DNA of 54,338 nt from Myxococcota bacterium (lineage in GTDB: Bacteria; Myxococcota_A; UBA796; CAJQPC01), in NCBI GenBank assembly GCA_023150845.1, contig JAKLKD010000025.1, positions 1 through 54,338 of the forward strand, given 5' to 3'. Within the stretch, counting starts at the first letter, position 1; every line of letters begins with the position of its first letter. Both the position numbers and the translations under genes were made by a program. Positions 8,521 through 17,029 of this stretch are shown in pieces. Below the pieces are notes generated by a model that was not told the DNA's origin, did not search any database, and worked only from the letters and a program-made list of their open reading frames with translations.

Positions 8521-9288
8521 GCCGAAGAGCGCCGCGGCGGGGTCCTCCCAGCCGCTCCCCCGAAGCTCCGCCATCACCCCGGCGAGCCGGGCCACATCGG
8601 CGGGCTCGCTGCGGGCGCTGACCCGGGGGAACGGCGGCTGATCCGGGCCGTCGCTCTCGACGAGCAGCCGCGCCGCCGGGGTCAAACGAACGGCCTTGTG
8701 GACCTTCGTGGCCTTGGGGTTCGTCACCTGGCCGCCGAAGGAGACGTAGAGGCCCAGCCGCACAAGCTCAGGCAGCAGCTCTGCCGGGCCGGAGTAGCTG
8801 TGCAGCGCGCCGGGCACGGGCACGCCCCGGGCCTTGAGCAAGCTCAACAAGGCGCCGTGGGCCCGGACGGCGTGGAGGATCACCGGCAGGCCGAAGGCCT
8901 GGGCGACGTCGAGCTGGGCGCTCAGCACCTTGGCCTGCTCCTCAAGGCTCGGCCCGCCCTCCCGGGCGATGCGCCCGTCGAGGCCACACTCCCCGACGGC
9001 CAAGGCGCCGTCGCCGAGCGCTCCGGGGAGAGCGTCGATGGCGCGGCTCCAGGCCGCGGCGTCGAGGCCACGCAGGGCCCAGGGGTGGAGCCCAAAGGCG
9101 AGGCGCACGAGGCCCGGGAAGCGGTCGCGGCAGCGCCGGGCGCGGTCCCAAGAGGCGGGATCCACCCCCGGAACGACGACGCGGCGGACCCCCGCGCGCT
9201 CGGCGCGAAGGACCACCGCGTCTCGATCCTCGTCGTAGGCGGGATCGTCGAGGTGACAGTGGGTGTCTACCCAGCCCGGCGTGTCCAC
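8503..9288 (-). CDS. TatD-family metal-dependent hydrolase
   Basis: A 261-residue amidohydrolase-fold protein of the TatD group; characterised relatives are Mg-dependent 3'-5' exonucleases. Metal-site residues are visible: HCHLD with His10 and His12, Glu100 in GECGLD, His139 in VILHA, His163 in LHSYSG, and Asp213 in VESDGPD. The start is GTG 9288, 19 nt downstream of the pal stop, so pal and this gene probably form one transcript. The order is unusual but not exceptional. The 3' end overlaps the convergent gene by 18 bp. The length is normal for TatD. Confidence 0.9.
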   Translation of the reverse strand: MDTPGWVDTHCHLDDPAYDEDRDAVVLRAERAGVRRVVVPGVDPASWDRARRCRDRFPGLVRLAFGLHPWALRGLDAAAWSRAIDALPGALGDGALAVGECGLDGRIAREGGPSLEEQAKVLSAQLDVAQAFGLPVILHAVRAHGALLSLLKARGVPVPGALHSYSGPAELLPELVRLGLYVSFGGQVTNPKATKVHKAVRLTPAARLLVESDGPDQPPFPRVSARSEPADVARLAGVMAELRGSGWEDPAAALFGSALSA

Positions 9289-9307
9289 CTCAGGCGACCC
9301 CCGAGGC

Positions 9308-9844
9308 TCACTTGCCGTCGGTGCTGCTGCCGACGACGGCGGTGTCGCCCCAGGTGATGATGAACTCGGCGCGGCGGTTCTGGGCCCAGGCGCGCTCGTT
9401 GCTGCCCGGGTCGAGGGGCTTCTCTTCGCCGTAGGAGACGACGGCGAGGCGAGAGGGCGCCACGCCCTGGTTGATCATGTGGTTCTTGATGGCGTCGGCC
9501 CGGCGCTGGCCGAGGGCGAGGTTGTAGTCCGTGGTGCCGCGCTCATCGGCGTGGCCCTGGATCTGCAGCTTCACGTCGTTGTGGGCCTGCATGATCTTCA
9601 CGTTGTCGTTCAGGGCGGTCTTGCTGCTGTCGACGAGGTCCGAGGAGTCGAAGTCGAAGAAGACGCGCTCGAAGTTCTCCTTCATCGCCTGAACGTGCTG
9701 GGGGACCTCCTTGGCGGGCTCCTCGACGGGCATCGGCATCGGCTCGCTGACCACGGGCTCAGTCACCTCCCCCTTCTTTTTGCAGCCGACGGCGGAGAAG
9801 GCGAAGAGAGAGAGGGCGAGGACAGGGAGAAGGGCGCTGCGCAT
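9308..9844 (-). CDS. pal: Peptidoglycan-associated OmpA-domain lipoprotein (Pal)
   Basis: A 178-residue outer-membrane lipoprotein that binds peptidoglycan. The signal peptide ends in the lipobox AVGC with Cys21, followed by KKK and a Pro/Glu-rich linker. The OmpA-like domain spans about residues 58-168, with the peptidoglycan-binding core GHADERGTTDYNLALGQRRA at 97-116 and a later AWAQNRRAEFI. The size and layout match Pal. The usual Tol neighbours are not next to it. The ribosome binding site is AAGGAG, and the promoter at 9905-9932 is good. Confidence 0.9.
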   Translation of the reverse strand: MRSALLPVLALSLFAFSAVGCKKKGEVTEPVVSEPMPMPVEEPAKEVPQHVQAMKENFERVFFDFDSSDLVDSSKTALNDNVKIMQAHNDVKLQIQGHADERGTTDYNLALGQRRADAIKNHMINQGVAPSRLAVVSYGEEKPLDPGSNERAWAQNRRAEFIITWGDTAVVGSSTDGK

Positions 9845-9904
9845 GACGGGCTCCTTGGATAGTCTGCCAGGGATGGCACGGTGGTCTGGGAAGTTAGTCC
9901 CTGT

Positions 9905-9932
9905 TCTATAGGACGTGTGAAGAATGCGTCAA
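9905..9932 (-). promoter_or_regulatory. Sigma-70-like promoter of the pal gene
   Basis: On the minus strand, TTGACG (9932-9927) and TATAGA (9910-9905) are 16 bp apart. Each differs from the consensus hexamer at one position. The predicted transcript would start near 9898 and carry a leader of about 50 nt with the AAGGAG site. It is the best promoter match noticed in the window. Confidence 0.65.
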
Positions 9933-9967
9933 GTCGAGATGACCAAAGGCGACATCTGGAGAGAATC

Positions 9968-10978
9968 GTGACTGGAACGGCCCCGACGTGGCCCTGGACG
10001 ACCTTACGAGCGCTCCCCCAGCGGCCCCTTGACGGGGGTCTCATCAACGAGACCCACCTCATCGGGGACCCTCCCCAGGCGGTCATTCAGCGGCTCAACA
10101 CGATCTTCTCCGCCGAGGTCCACCACGACATCGAGGCCGTCACGGCCCACGTCGCGGCGAAGGGCCTCACGACGCCGCGCCTCATCCGCACCGACGCCGG
10201 GGCGCTCTGGCACGAGGACGGCGAAGGCGGCGTCTGGCGGGCGCTGACCTACGTCGAGGGCGTAACCGTACACAAGCTGCGTGACCCGGCCTTGGCCGCC
10301 GCCGCCGGGGCCCTCGTCGCCCGCTGGCACGACGCCACCGCCGACCTCCAGCACAGCTTCCGCTCCCGCCGTCCCCTCGCCCACTGGACGCCACACCACA
10401 TGCAGGTCTTGGAGCAGGCGCTCCGCGACCACCCCGACCACCGGCTCTACGCCGAGGTCGAGCCCCTGGCCCAGTCCATCCTCAGCGCCTGGGCGGCCTG
10501 GTCCGGCTCCTTGGACAGCCCCGCCCGGGTCTCCCACGGCGACCTCAAGATCAGCAATCTGCGCTTTAGCGCCGCCGGGGAGGGCCTCTGCCTGCTCGAC
10601 CTCGACACCATGGGCGAGCTCCCCCTGGAGGTTGAGCTGGGCGACGCCTGGCGCTCCTGGTGTAATCCCGCCGCTGAGGACGTCACAGACGCCACCTTTG
10701 ACCTCTCGCTCTTTGAGGCGAGCGCCTCGGCGTACCTCCAGGCCCGGCCGCTGAGCGCCGAGGAGCGTGAGCGCCTGCCCCTGGGCATCACCCGCATCTG
10801 CCTGGAGCTGTCCGCCCGTTTCTGCGCTGACGCGCTGAACGAGCGTTATTTCGGCTGGAACCCGGCGGTGGCGCCTACCCGGGGGGACCACAACCTCCTC
10901 CGCGCCCGGGGCCAGCACGCCTTGGCCGCCTCAGCCACGGCCCAGCGTGGGGCGATCTCGCGGATCCTTGGCCTCTGA
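9968..10978 (+). CDS. Phosphotransferase (APH/choline-kinase fold)
   Basis: A 336-residue small-molecule kinase-like protein of the aminoglycoside phosphotransferase superfamily, related to sugar and aminoalcohol kinases such as N-acetylhexosamine kinase. The catalytic loop is HGDLKISNLRF (190-200) and the metal-binding motif is DLDTMG (211-216). ATP-site features include INETHLI and VIQRLN near residues 26-44. The start GTG 9968 is chosen because GGAGAG ends about 4 nt upstream; the frame extends back to 9881 without a good site. It is divergent from pal. The substrate is unknown; a sugar is plausible (inference). Confidence 0.82.
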   Translation: MTGTAPTWPWTTLRALPQRPLDGGLINETHLIGDPPQAVIQRLNTIFSAEVHHDIEAVTAHVAAKGLTTPRLIRTDAGALWHEDGEGGVWRALTYVEGVTVHKLRDPALAAAAGALVARWHDATADLQHSFRSRRPLAHWTPHHMQVLEQALRDHPDHRLYAEVEPLAQSILSAWAAWSGSLDSPARVSHGDLKISNLRFSAAGEGLCLLDLDTMGELPLEVELGDAWRSWCNPAAEDVTDATFDLSLFEASASAYLQARPLSAEERERLPLGITRICLELSARFCADALNERYFGWNPAVAPTRGDHNLLRARGQHALAASATAQRGAISRILGL

Positions 10979-11091
10979 TCCAAAGATCCGCCCGGCGACG
11001 GCCCCGCCGGACAGAGACCGGCTCGCGTCACGAACTCGTCGCGCAGACCCCGCCCTCACCGGGTTATCTCGGGCGTCTCTGAGGAGTCCTC

Positions 11092-14000
11092 ATGCGCCCG
11101 TCGATCGGTCTCTCCACCCCCCTGCTCATCGCTTTGGCCCTCGCGGGCTGCGACAACGACACCCAGATCAAGGTCGTTGACGACGCCCCCTCGGTCACGA
11201 TCGTTCGCCCGAGCTCCGGCACGGTGTTCGACCCCGATGACGCCGTCGAGCTCTGCCTGCAGCTCGCCGATGAGGACGAGCTCTCCGAGCTCAAGATCAC
11301 CGTCGAGAGCGACATCGACGGCGTGCTGTTCAACGGCGCCAACGACCTCACCGAGTGTGAAGGCGGCAACGCGGGCCTGAGCCTCACCCTGTCCGACGCC
11401 GAGCACACCCTCACCGTCACCGTCACCGACACGGCGAACCAGGCGAGCCAGGCGGACGTCGTCGTCACCGCCGAGGCCAACGAGCTCCCGCTCTGCGCGT
11501 GGATCTCCCCCGAGGACGGCCTCAGCTTCTTTGAGTCCGACCCCATCACCTTCGAAGCCCAGGTCTCCGACGCGGAGATGACCAACGCCCTGCTCGGCGT
11601 CGTCATCGAGAGCGACGTAGACGGCCTGCTCTTTGAGGGCAACCCCGACGGCGCCGGGCTCATCAACTTCACCCGCTCCTTGTCCGCGGGCGGCGAGAAC
11701 GCGGCCCTGCACAACATCACCCTCTCGGTCACCGACGACCGCGGCGCGTCGAGCACCTGCGTCGTGAGCGTGAACATCGACGCCTGCCTCGACGACGACG
11801 GCGACGGCGTGACCGTGTGTGATGGTGACTGTGACGACAACGACGACAGCACCTACCCCGACGCGGTCGAGGTCGCTGACGGCGCCGACAACGACTGCGA
11901 CGGCACCATCGACGAGTACACCGACCTTGAGGACGACGACCTCGACGGCTACTCCGACTTTGAGGGCGACTGTGACGACGCCGATCCCGCCATCAACCCC
12001 AGCGCCGTTGAGGTCTGGTACGACGGCGTCGATCAGGACTGCTCGGAGACGAGCGACTACGACCAAGACGCTGACGGCGTAGACTCCGACGCTTACGGCG
12101 GCCAAGACTGCGACGACCTCGACGGCGCGGTGAACCCCTTGGCGACGGAGACCTGGTACGACGGCGTAGACCAAGACTGTGACGGCGCCAACGACTACGA
12201 CTACGACGCCGACGGCTTCGAGAGCGACGCTTACGGCGGCAACGACTGCGACGACTACGACGCCGCGGTGAACGCCGGGGCGGCGGACGCCTGGTACGAC
12301 GGCGTTGACGCCAACTGTGACGGCGCGAACGACTACGACGCCGACAAGGACGGCTACGAGAGCAGCACCTACGGCGGCGACGACTGTGATGACAGCCGGT
12401 CTAGCACCAACCCCGGCGCGTCGGAGACCTGGTACGACGGCGTTGACGACGACTGTGATGGGTCTGACGACTACGATCAGGACGGCGACGGCTTCAAGTC
12501 CTCGTCGTACGGCGGCAGCGACTGCAACGACACCAACGCGGGCATCAACACCGCGGCGACGGAGACCTGGTACGACGGCATCGACGCCGACTGTGACGGC
12601 AAGAGCGACTACGACAAGGACGGCGACGGCGCCACGGCGCTGGCGTATGGCGGCAACGACTGCGACGACAACAACAGCGCGATCAAGGTCGGCGCCACGG
12701 AGATCTGGTACGACGGCGTCGATCAGGACTGCTCCGGCGGCAGCGACTACGACCAAGACGCTGACGGCGTCACCTCCAGCGCCTATGGCGGCACGGACTG
12801 CAACGACACCGACACCACGGTGAACCCCAGCGCCACGGAGACCTGGTACGACGGCGTCGATCAGAACTGTGACGGCAAGAACGACTACGATCAGGATAGC
12901 GACACCTACCTCGCGTCGAGCTACGGCGGCAACGACTGCGACGACACGAAGTCCACGATCAACCCCGGCGCCACCGAGGTCTGGTACGACGGCACCGACC
13001 AAGACTGCTCCGGCGGCAGCGACTTCGACCGCGACGGCGACGGCGTGCTCTCGTCGAGCTACGGCGGCAACGACTGCAACGACAACAACTCCGCCATCAA
13101 GCCCGGCGCGACGGAGATCTGGTACGACGGCACCGACCAGGACTGCTCCGGCGGCAGCGACTTCGACCAGGACGGCGACAGCTACACCTCCTCGGTCTAC
13201 GGCGGCACGGACTGCAACGACACGAGCTCCAGCATCAAGCCCGGCGCCACCGAGGTCTGGTACGACGGCACCGACCAGGACTGCTCCGGCGGCAGCGACT
13301 ACGATCAGGACGGCGACAGCTACGTCTCCTCCAGCCACGGCGGCAACGACTGCAACGACACGAGCGCCAGCATCAAGCCCGGGGCCTCGGAGAGCTGGTA
13401 CGACGGCGTCGATCAGGACTGCTCCGGCGGCAGCGACTACGATCAGGACGGCGACGGCCTCACCGCGACGGCTTACGGCGGCACGGACTGCAACGACACG
13501 AACTCGAGCATCAAGCCCGGCGCCACGGAGAGCTGGTACGACGGCGTTGATCAGGACTGCTCCGGCGGCAGCGACTACGATCAGGACGGCGACAGCTACA
13601 CCTCGTCCTCCTACGGCGGGTCGGACTGCAACGACACGAGCTCCAGCATCAAGCCCGGCGCCACCGAGGTCTGGTACGACGGCGTCGATCAGGACTGCTC
13701 CGGCGGCAGCGACTACGACAAGGACGGCGACACCTACACCTCCTCGACCTACGGCGGGTCGGACTGCAACGACAACAGCTCGTCGGTGAGCCCGGGGGCC
13801 ACGGAGATCTGGTACGACGGCGCCGACCAGAACTGTGACGGCAAGAACGACTACGATCAGGACGGCGACACCTACCCCGCCGTCGCGTATGGCGGCACGG
13901 ACTGCGACGACACCAAGTCCTCTGTGCGTGTCGGCGCCGCTGAGGTCTGGTACGACGGCGTCGATCAGAACTGCGACGGCAACAGCGACTACGACCAGGA

Positions 14001-14784
14001 CCTCGACGGCGAGGAGTCGGACAGCTTCGGCGGCGACGACTGTGACGACACCCGCAGCGACGTGAACACCTCGGCCACCGAGACCTGGTACGACGGCCGC
14101 GACACCGACTGCGACGGCTGGAGCGACTACGACAGCGACTACGACGGCGACGACGCCAAGGCCTACGGCGGCGGCGACTGCGACGACGACGAGCCCACGG
14201 TCTACACCGGCGCCACGGAGCTCCGCGACAGCCTCGACAACGACTGTGACCTCACCTGCGACGAGGGCCTCATCGCCGTCGGCGAGGTGATCATCACCGA
14301 GATCATGGTGAACCCCAGCGTCGCCTCGGACCCGAACGGCGAGTGGGTTGAGCTCTACAACACGACGACGACAGACATCGCCATCTGCGCGGGCTGGACC
14401 TTCGCCGACACCACGTCCGGGGACAAGACCCTCGACACGAGCTTCAACATCGTCATCCCGGCGAAGGGGTACGCCACCCTGGCCTACGAGTCGAACCCCG
14501 CGAGCAACGGCGGCCTGGTGATGGACGGCGAGTACCACTCCACCATCAACCTCAGCAACAGCTCTAGCGGCGACACCCTCACCCTGAAGTTCAACAGCAC
14601 CACCATCGACACCTTGAGCTTCACCTCGTCTTGGCTCTACGGCACGGGCGAGTCCGTACACCTCAAGGCGTCGAAGCACGACGCGACGAGCAACAACACC
14701 TCGTCGAACTGGTGCAAGTCGACGACGGCGGCGGGCAACGGCGAGAAGGGCACCCCGGGCGCGGCGGAGCCGGGCTGCCCCTGA
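11092..14784 (+). CDS. Giant lipoprotein with MopE-type repeats and lamin-tail-like domain
   Basis: A 1230-residue exported lipoprotein. The signal peptide ends at lipobox LAGC (Cys20). Residues about 30-230 form two Ig/cadherin-like beta domains (PSVTIVRPSSGTVF..., CAWISPEDGLSFF...). A calcium- or metal-binding MopE-type region follows, starting with a DGDGV...DCDDNDD unit. It is dominated by sixteen 46-residue WYDG units (residues 309-1044). The C-terminal part, about 1064-1225, looks like a lamin-tail domain (VGEVIITEIMVNP... GEWVELYN). MopE in Methylococcus binds copper; binding here is inferred only from the Asp/Cys pattern. It likely sits on the outer membrane surface. The ribosome binding site AGGAG is 5 nt before ATG. 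Confidence 0.85.
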   Translation: MRPSIGLSTPLLIALALAGCDNDTQIKVVDDAPSVTIVRPSSGTVFDPDDAVELCLQLADEDELSELKITVESDIDGVLFNGANDLTECEGGNAGLSLTLSDAEHTLTVTVTDTANQASQADVVVTAEANELPLCAWISPEDGLSFFESDPITFEAQVSDAEMTNALLGVVIESDVDGLLFEGNPDGAGLINFTRSLSAGGENAALHNITLSVTDDRGASSTCVVSVNIDACLDDDGDGVTVCDGDCDDNDDSTYPDAVEVADGADNDCDGTIDEYTDLEDDDLDGYSDFEGDCDDADPAINPSAVEVWYDGVDQDCSETSDYDQDADGVDSDAYGGQDCDDLDGAVNPLATETWYDGVDQDCDGANDYDYDADGFESDAYGGNDCDDYDAAVNAGAADAWYDGVDANCDGANDYDADKDGYESSTYGGDDCDDSRSSTNPGASETWYDGVDDDCDGSDDYDQDGDGFKSSSYGGSDCNDTNAGINTAATETWYDGIDADCDGKSDYDKDGDGATALAYGGNDCDDNNSAIKVGATEIWYDGVDQDCSGGSDYDQDADGVTSSAYGGTDCNDTDTTVNPSATETWYDGVDQNCDGKNDYDQDSDTYLASSYGGNDCDDTKSTINPGATEVWYDGTDQDCSGGSDFDRDGDGVLSSSYGGNDCNDNNSAIKPGATEIWYDGTDQDCSGGSDFDQDGDSYTSSVYGGTDCNDTSSSIKPGATEVWYDGTDQDCSGGSDYDQDGDSYVSSSHGGNDCNDTSASIKPGASESWYDGVDQDCSGGSDYDQDGDGLTATAYGGTDCNDTNSSIKPGATESWYDGVDQDCSGGSDYDQDGDSYTSSSYGGSDCNDTSSSIKPGATEVWYDGVDQDCSGGSDYDKDGDTYTSSTYGGSDCNDNSSSVSPGATEIWYDGADQNCDGKNDYDQDGDTYPAVAYGGTDCDDTKSSVRVGAAEVWYDGVDQNCDGNSDYDQDLDGEESDSFGGDDCDDTRSDVNTSATETWYDGRDTDCDGWSDYDSDYDGDDAKAYGGGDCDDDEPTVYTGATELRDSLDNDCDLTCDEGLIAVGEVIITEIMVNPSVASDPNGEWVELYNTTTTDIAICAGWTFADTTSGDKTLDTSFNIVIPAKGYATLAYESNPASNGGLVMDGEYHSTINLSNSSSGDTLTLKFNSTTIDTLSFTSSWLYGTGESVHLKASKHDATSNNTSSNWCKSTTAAGNGEKGTPGAAEPGCP
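12016..14223 (+). repeat. Sixteen tandem 138-bp coding repeats (46-residue WYDG unit)
   Basis: The first WYDG starts at 12016 and the last at 14086; the distance of 2070 bp is exactly 15 x 138, so the array has no net indel. The unit consensus is WYDGVDQDCSGGSDYDQDGD, then about five variable residues, then YGG-DC-D...PGATE. The inner units (about 9-14) are nearly identical and carry CSGG, while the outer units diverge and often carry CDG. This suggests expansion from the middle of the array. Confidence 0.95.
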
Positions 14785-14803
14785 GCACGCGGCGCCGAGG
14801 GCT

Positions 14804-17029
14804 TCACTCGACGACGATCACCGGGTCTAGGCCCTCGGCGACGGTCACGCCGTCGAGGGCGAGGGCCTGACCGTGCAGCAGCAAGGCCAAGGCGCCGTCT
14901 TCGCTCCAGAGGGCGAAGGCGGCGTCGGTCGTGACCTCACCCCCGTCGGGCAAGGCGATGGACTGGGGCGCGTCGGGGTCACGGGTCAGCGCCCAGTGGG
15001 TCTCCTCGGCGAGCTCGACCCGGGTCAGGGCCCAGCCCTCCCCTTGGGACACCACGGTCACCGAGAGCGGGCCGTCCACGTCCCCGGCGGCCGCGCCGAC
15101 CCGATACGGCGCGAGCACGGCCAAGAAGCCCGGGGCGACGGCGCTCACGACGCCGTCCATGACGCTGTGGTGCGCGACGTCACGGCTGAGGTTGAACTCG
15201 TGGACATACGGCGCCTCATACGCCACAAACTCGGGCAGCTCCGGGCTGAGCCCCGGGGCCGTCGAGGCCAAGGTGACCCGCACCCCGGCGAGGCTGCGCT
15301 CCCAGGTGGCGCCGTCGCTGTTTATGGTGAAGGAGCCGCCCACCTCCTCGGAGGCCCAGCCGCCGACACGCCAGCGGTGCTCCCGCGGGGTCGTGGCGTC
15401 GGGATCGAGGCGGTCCACGACGAGAAAATACCGGCCATCGACGCTGATCATGGCCCGGCGCAGGTCAGTCTCCTCAAACCGCATCCAGGCCTCGGCGAGC
15501 TCAACACGCTCGCCGTCGTGAAGCTGCTCAAACACCGCGTCGGTGTCGCCGAAGTCCGTGAGCAGGCCCTTCTCCGGGGCGCCGCGCCCGTCGATGAGCA
15601 GGACGTTGTGGGCGTAGGGCTCGCTCGTGACGGCGTTGTCCAGCTCGTTGGGCTTGTAGTAGCCGGGATCGACGAGCAGGTACTCCCCATAAGCCGCCAG
15701 AGAGAAGGAGGTGCCGTCGGCGTGGTCGTGGAGCGTCTTTCGGGCGGAGCCGGACTCGGCGATGAAGGACACAAACCGCGCGTCTGTGTCCCATCCTGAG
15801 CGGAACACGGCCTCCCCGGCGACGGGCATGAGCCGCGTGGTGAACGGCGGCTCAACAGGCGCCACATCCGACACATAGACGAGGTGGTGGGGGATGAGGT
15901 TCTGGCCGTGGCTCATCTCCATGGGCCGCTCGGTGACGCTCTCCCAGTCCCAGCGCAGGTGCCCCTCGCCGCCGAAGGCCGTCAGCAGGGCCCCGCCGTT
16001 TAAGGGGTTGAAGTAGCCGTCCTCTTTGGGCGCCCGCAGGCCCGAGGGCAGCCGCAGGGTGATCGACCAGTCCACAGTGGCGTGAAATTGGGGATCAAAC
16101 AGCGGGTTCTCAAAGGTGAAGAGCTCACCGTCGACGCAGCCGTGGCCGATCCAGGGGTCGATGTCTTGGCGGTTTCGGCAGTCGCGCTCAAAGCGCGCGT
16201 CGGGGTCCAGGCTGTTGTTCGCGGCGATAAAGAACGCCATCGCCGCGGAGAGGCCGAAGCCGTAATAAAACGGGCCCTCGGAGACGCCGCCGTCGGACTG
16301 TACATACTGGCCCGTGGGGCCCCAGAGGTAGCTCAGCTCGGACAAGGACCAGGCCAGCCACTCGTCCGCGTCGGGGGCGTCGGGGAAGGCCAAGGCCACC
16401 ACACCCACCGCTGAAGCCGTCCGGATGGGGTGGTTGTTCTGGGAGACGCCGAGGGTGATCTGGCGCATCACGTCCTCTTCGAGGTACTCGTCCCAGAACA
16501 TCGTCGTGACGTTGATGAGCTTCGTCTCCAGCGCCAGGGCCTCGTCCTCGGGGAGCCGCCCGGCGGCGAGGAGCAGGTCGTGGGCGCTCGAGTAGCCGAT
16601 GAGCGGGCCCGGCATCCGGATGTTCACGTCCCAGTCGGAGTTGTCCTCAAAGTTGTCGTCGAAGCGCTGCATCGCCGCCCGGCTGAGCTGGGCCGCCGCC
16701 TCGGCCTCGGCCTCGTCGTCGCTGAGGTAAGCGATGGTGGCCGCGCACTCGGCGACGGCGGCGTTCGCCCCGTGCGCGCCGCTGTCCCAGTCCCCGGGCT
16801 CCGGCTCACGCAGGGGCGCGGCGGCGCAGGCCTCTAGCTTCGCCCAGATCGTCGCCCAAGGCTCGGTGTCGAGGCGGGCGATGGTCGCCGCCCGGCGATC
16901 CTCGGTGAGCAGCAGGTGGGGGTGCACCAGGGGTCGGGCGCTGTCCTCAGGGCTCGGCTCGTCCTTCCCGGCGCAGGCGAGCAGGCTGAGGAGCGGGGCG
17001 AGGAGGTGAATCGTGCGAGATCGGCTCAT
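14804..17029 (-). CDS. Heparinase II/III-like polysaccharide lyase, lipoprotein
   Basis: A 741-residue lipoprotein with signal peptide MSRSRTIHLLAPLLSLLAC (Cys19). The N-terminal half is an alpha-helical toroid of the alginate-lyase/heparinase type, beginning HPHLLLTEDRRAATIARL. The C-terminal half is a heparinase II/III-like beta domain with the hallmark LHDHADGTSFSLAAYGEYL then VDPGYY, near residues 430-455. Such lyases cleave uronic-acid polysaccharides by beta-elimination. The start at 17029 overlaps the upstream GH105-like stop by ATGA, and the frame further upstream lies inside that gene. The two genes should act in sequence: lyase, then hydrolysis of unsaturated ends. The substrate (heparin-, alginate- or ulvan-like) is not known. 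Confidence 0.82.
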   Translation of the reverse strand: MSRSRTIHLLAPLLSLLACAGKDEPSPEDSARPLVHPHLLLTEDRRAATIARLDTEPWATIWAKLEACAAAPLREPEPGDWDSGAHGANAAVAECAATIAYLSDDEAEAEAAAQLSRAAMQRFDDNFEDNSDWDVNIRMPGPLIGYSSAHDLLLAAGRLPEDEALALETKLINVTTMFWDEYLEEDVMRQITLGVSQNNHPIRTASAVGVVALAFPDAPDADEWLAWSLSELSYLWGPTGQYVQSDGGVSEGPFYYGFGLSAAMAFFIAANNSLDPDARFERDCRNRQDIDPWIGHGCVDGELFTFENPLFDPQFHATVDWSITLRLPSGLRAPKEDGYFNPLNGGALLTAFGGEGHLRWDWESVTERPMEMSHGQNLIPHHLVYVSDVAPVEPPFTTRLMPVAGEAVFRSGWDTDARFVSFIAESGSARKTLHDHADGTSFSLAAYGEYLLVDPGYYKPNELDNAVTSEPYAHNVLLIDGRGAPEKGLLTDFGDTDAVFEQLHDGERVELAEAWMRFEETDLRRAMISVDGRYFLVVDRLDPDATTPREHRWRVGGWASEEVGGSFTINSDGATWERSLAGVRVTLASTAPGLSPELPEFVAYEAPYVHEFNLSRDVAHHSVMDGVVSAVAPGFLAVLAPYRVGAAAGDVDGPLSVTVVSQGEGWALTRVELAEETHWALTRDPDAPQSIALPDGGEVTTDAAFALWSEDGALALLLHGQALALDGVTVAEGLDPVIVVE

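Noticed and set aside
11056-14679. A 1207-codon minus-strand open frame opposite the MopE-repeat lipoprotein gene.
   Set aside because: It is a by-product of Asp/Gly codon repeats read in reverse (Val/Ala/Gly-only monotony). It has no signal, no domain and no ribosome binding site.
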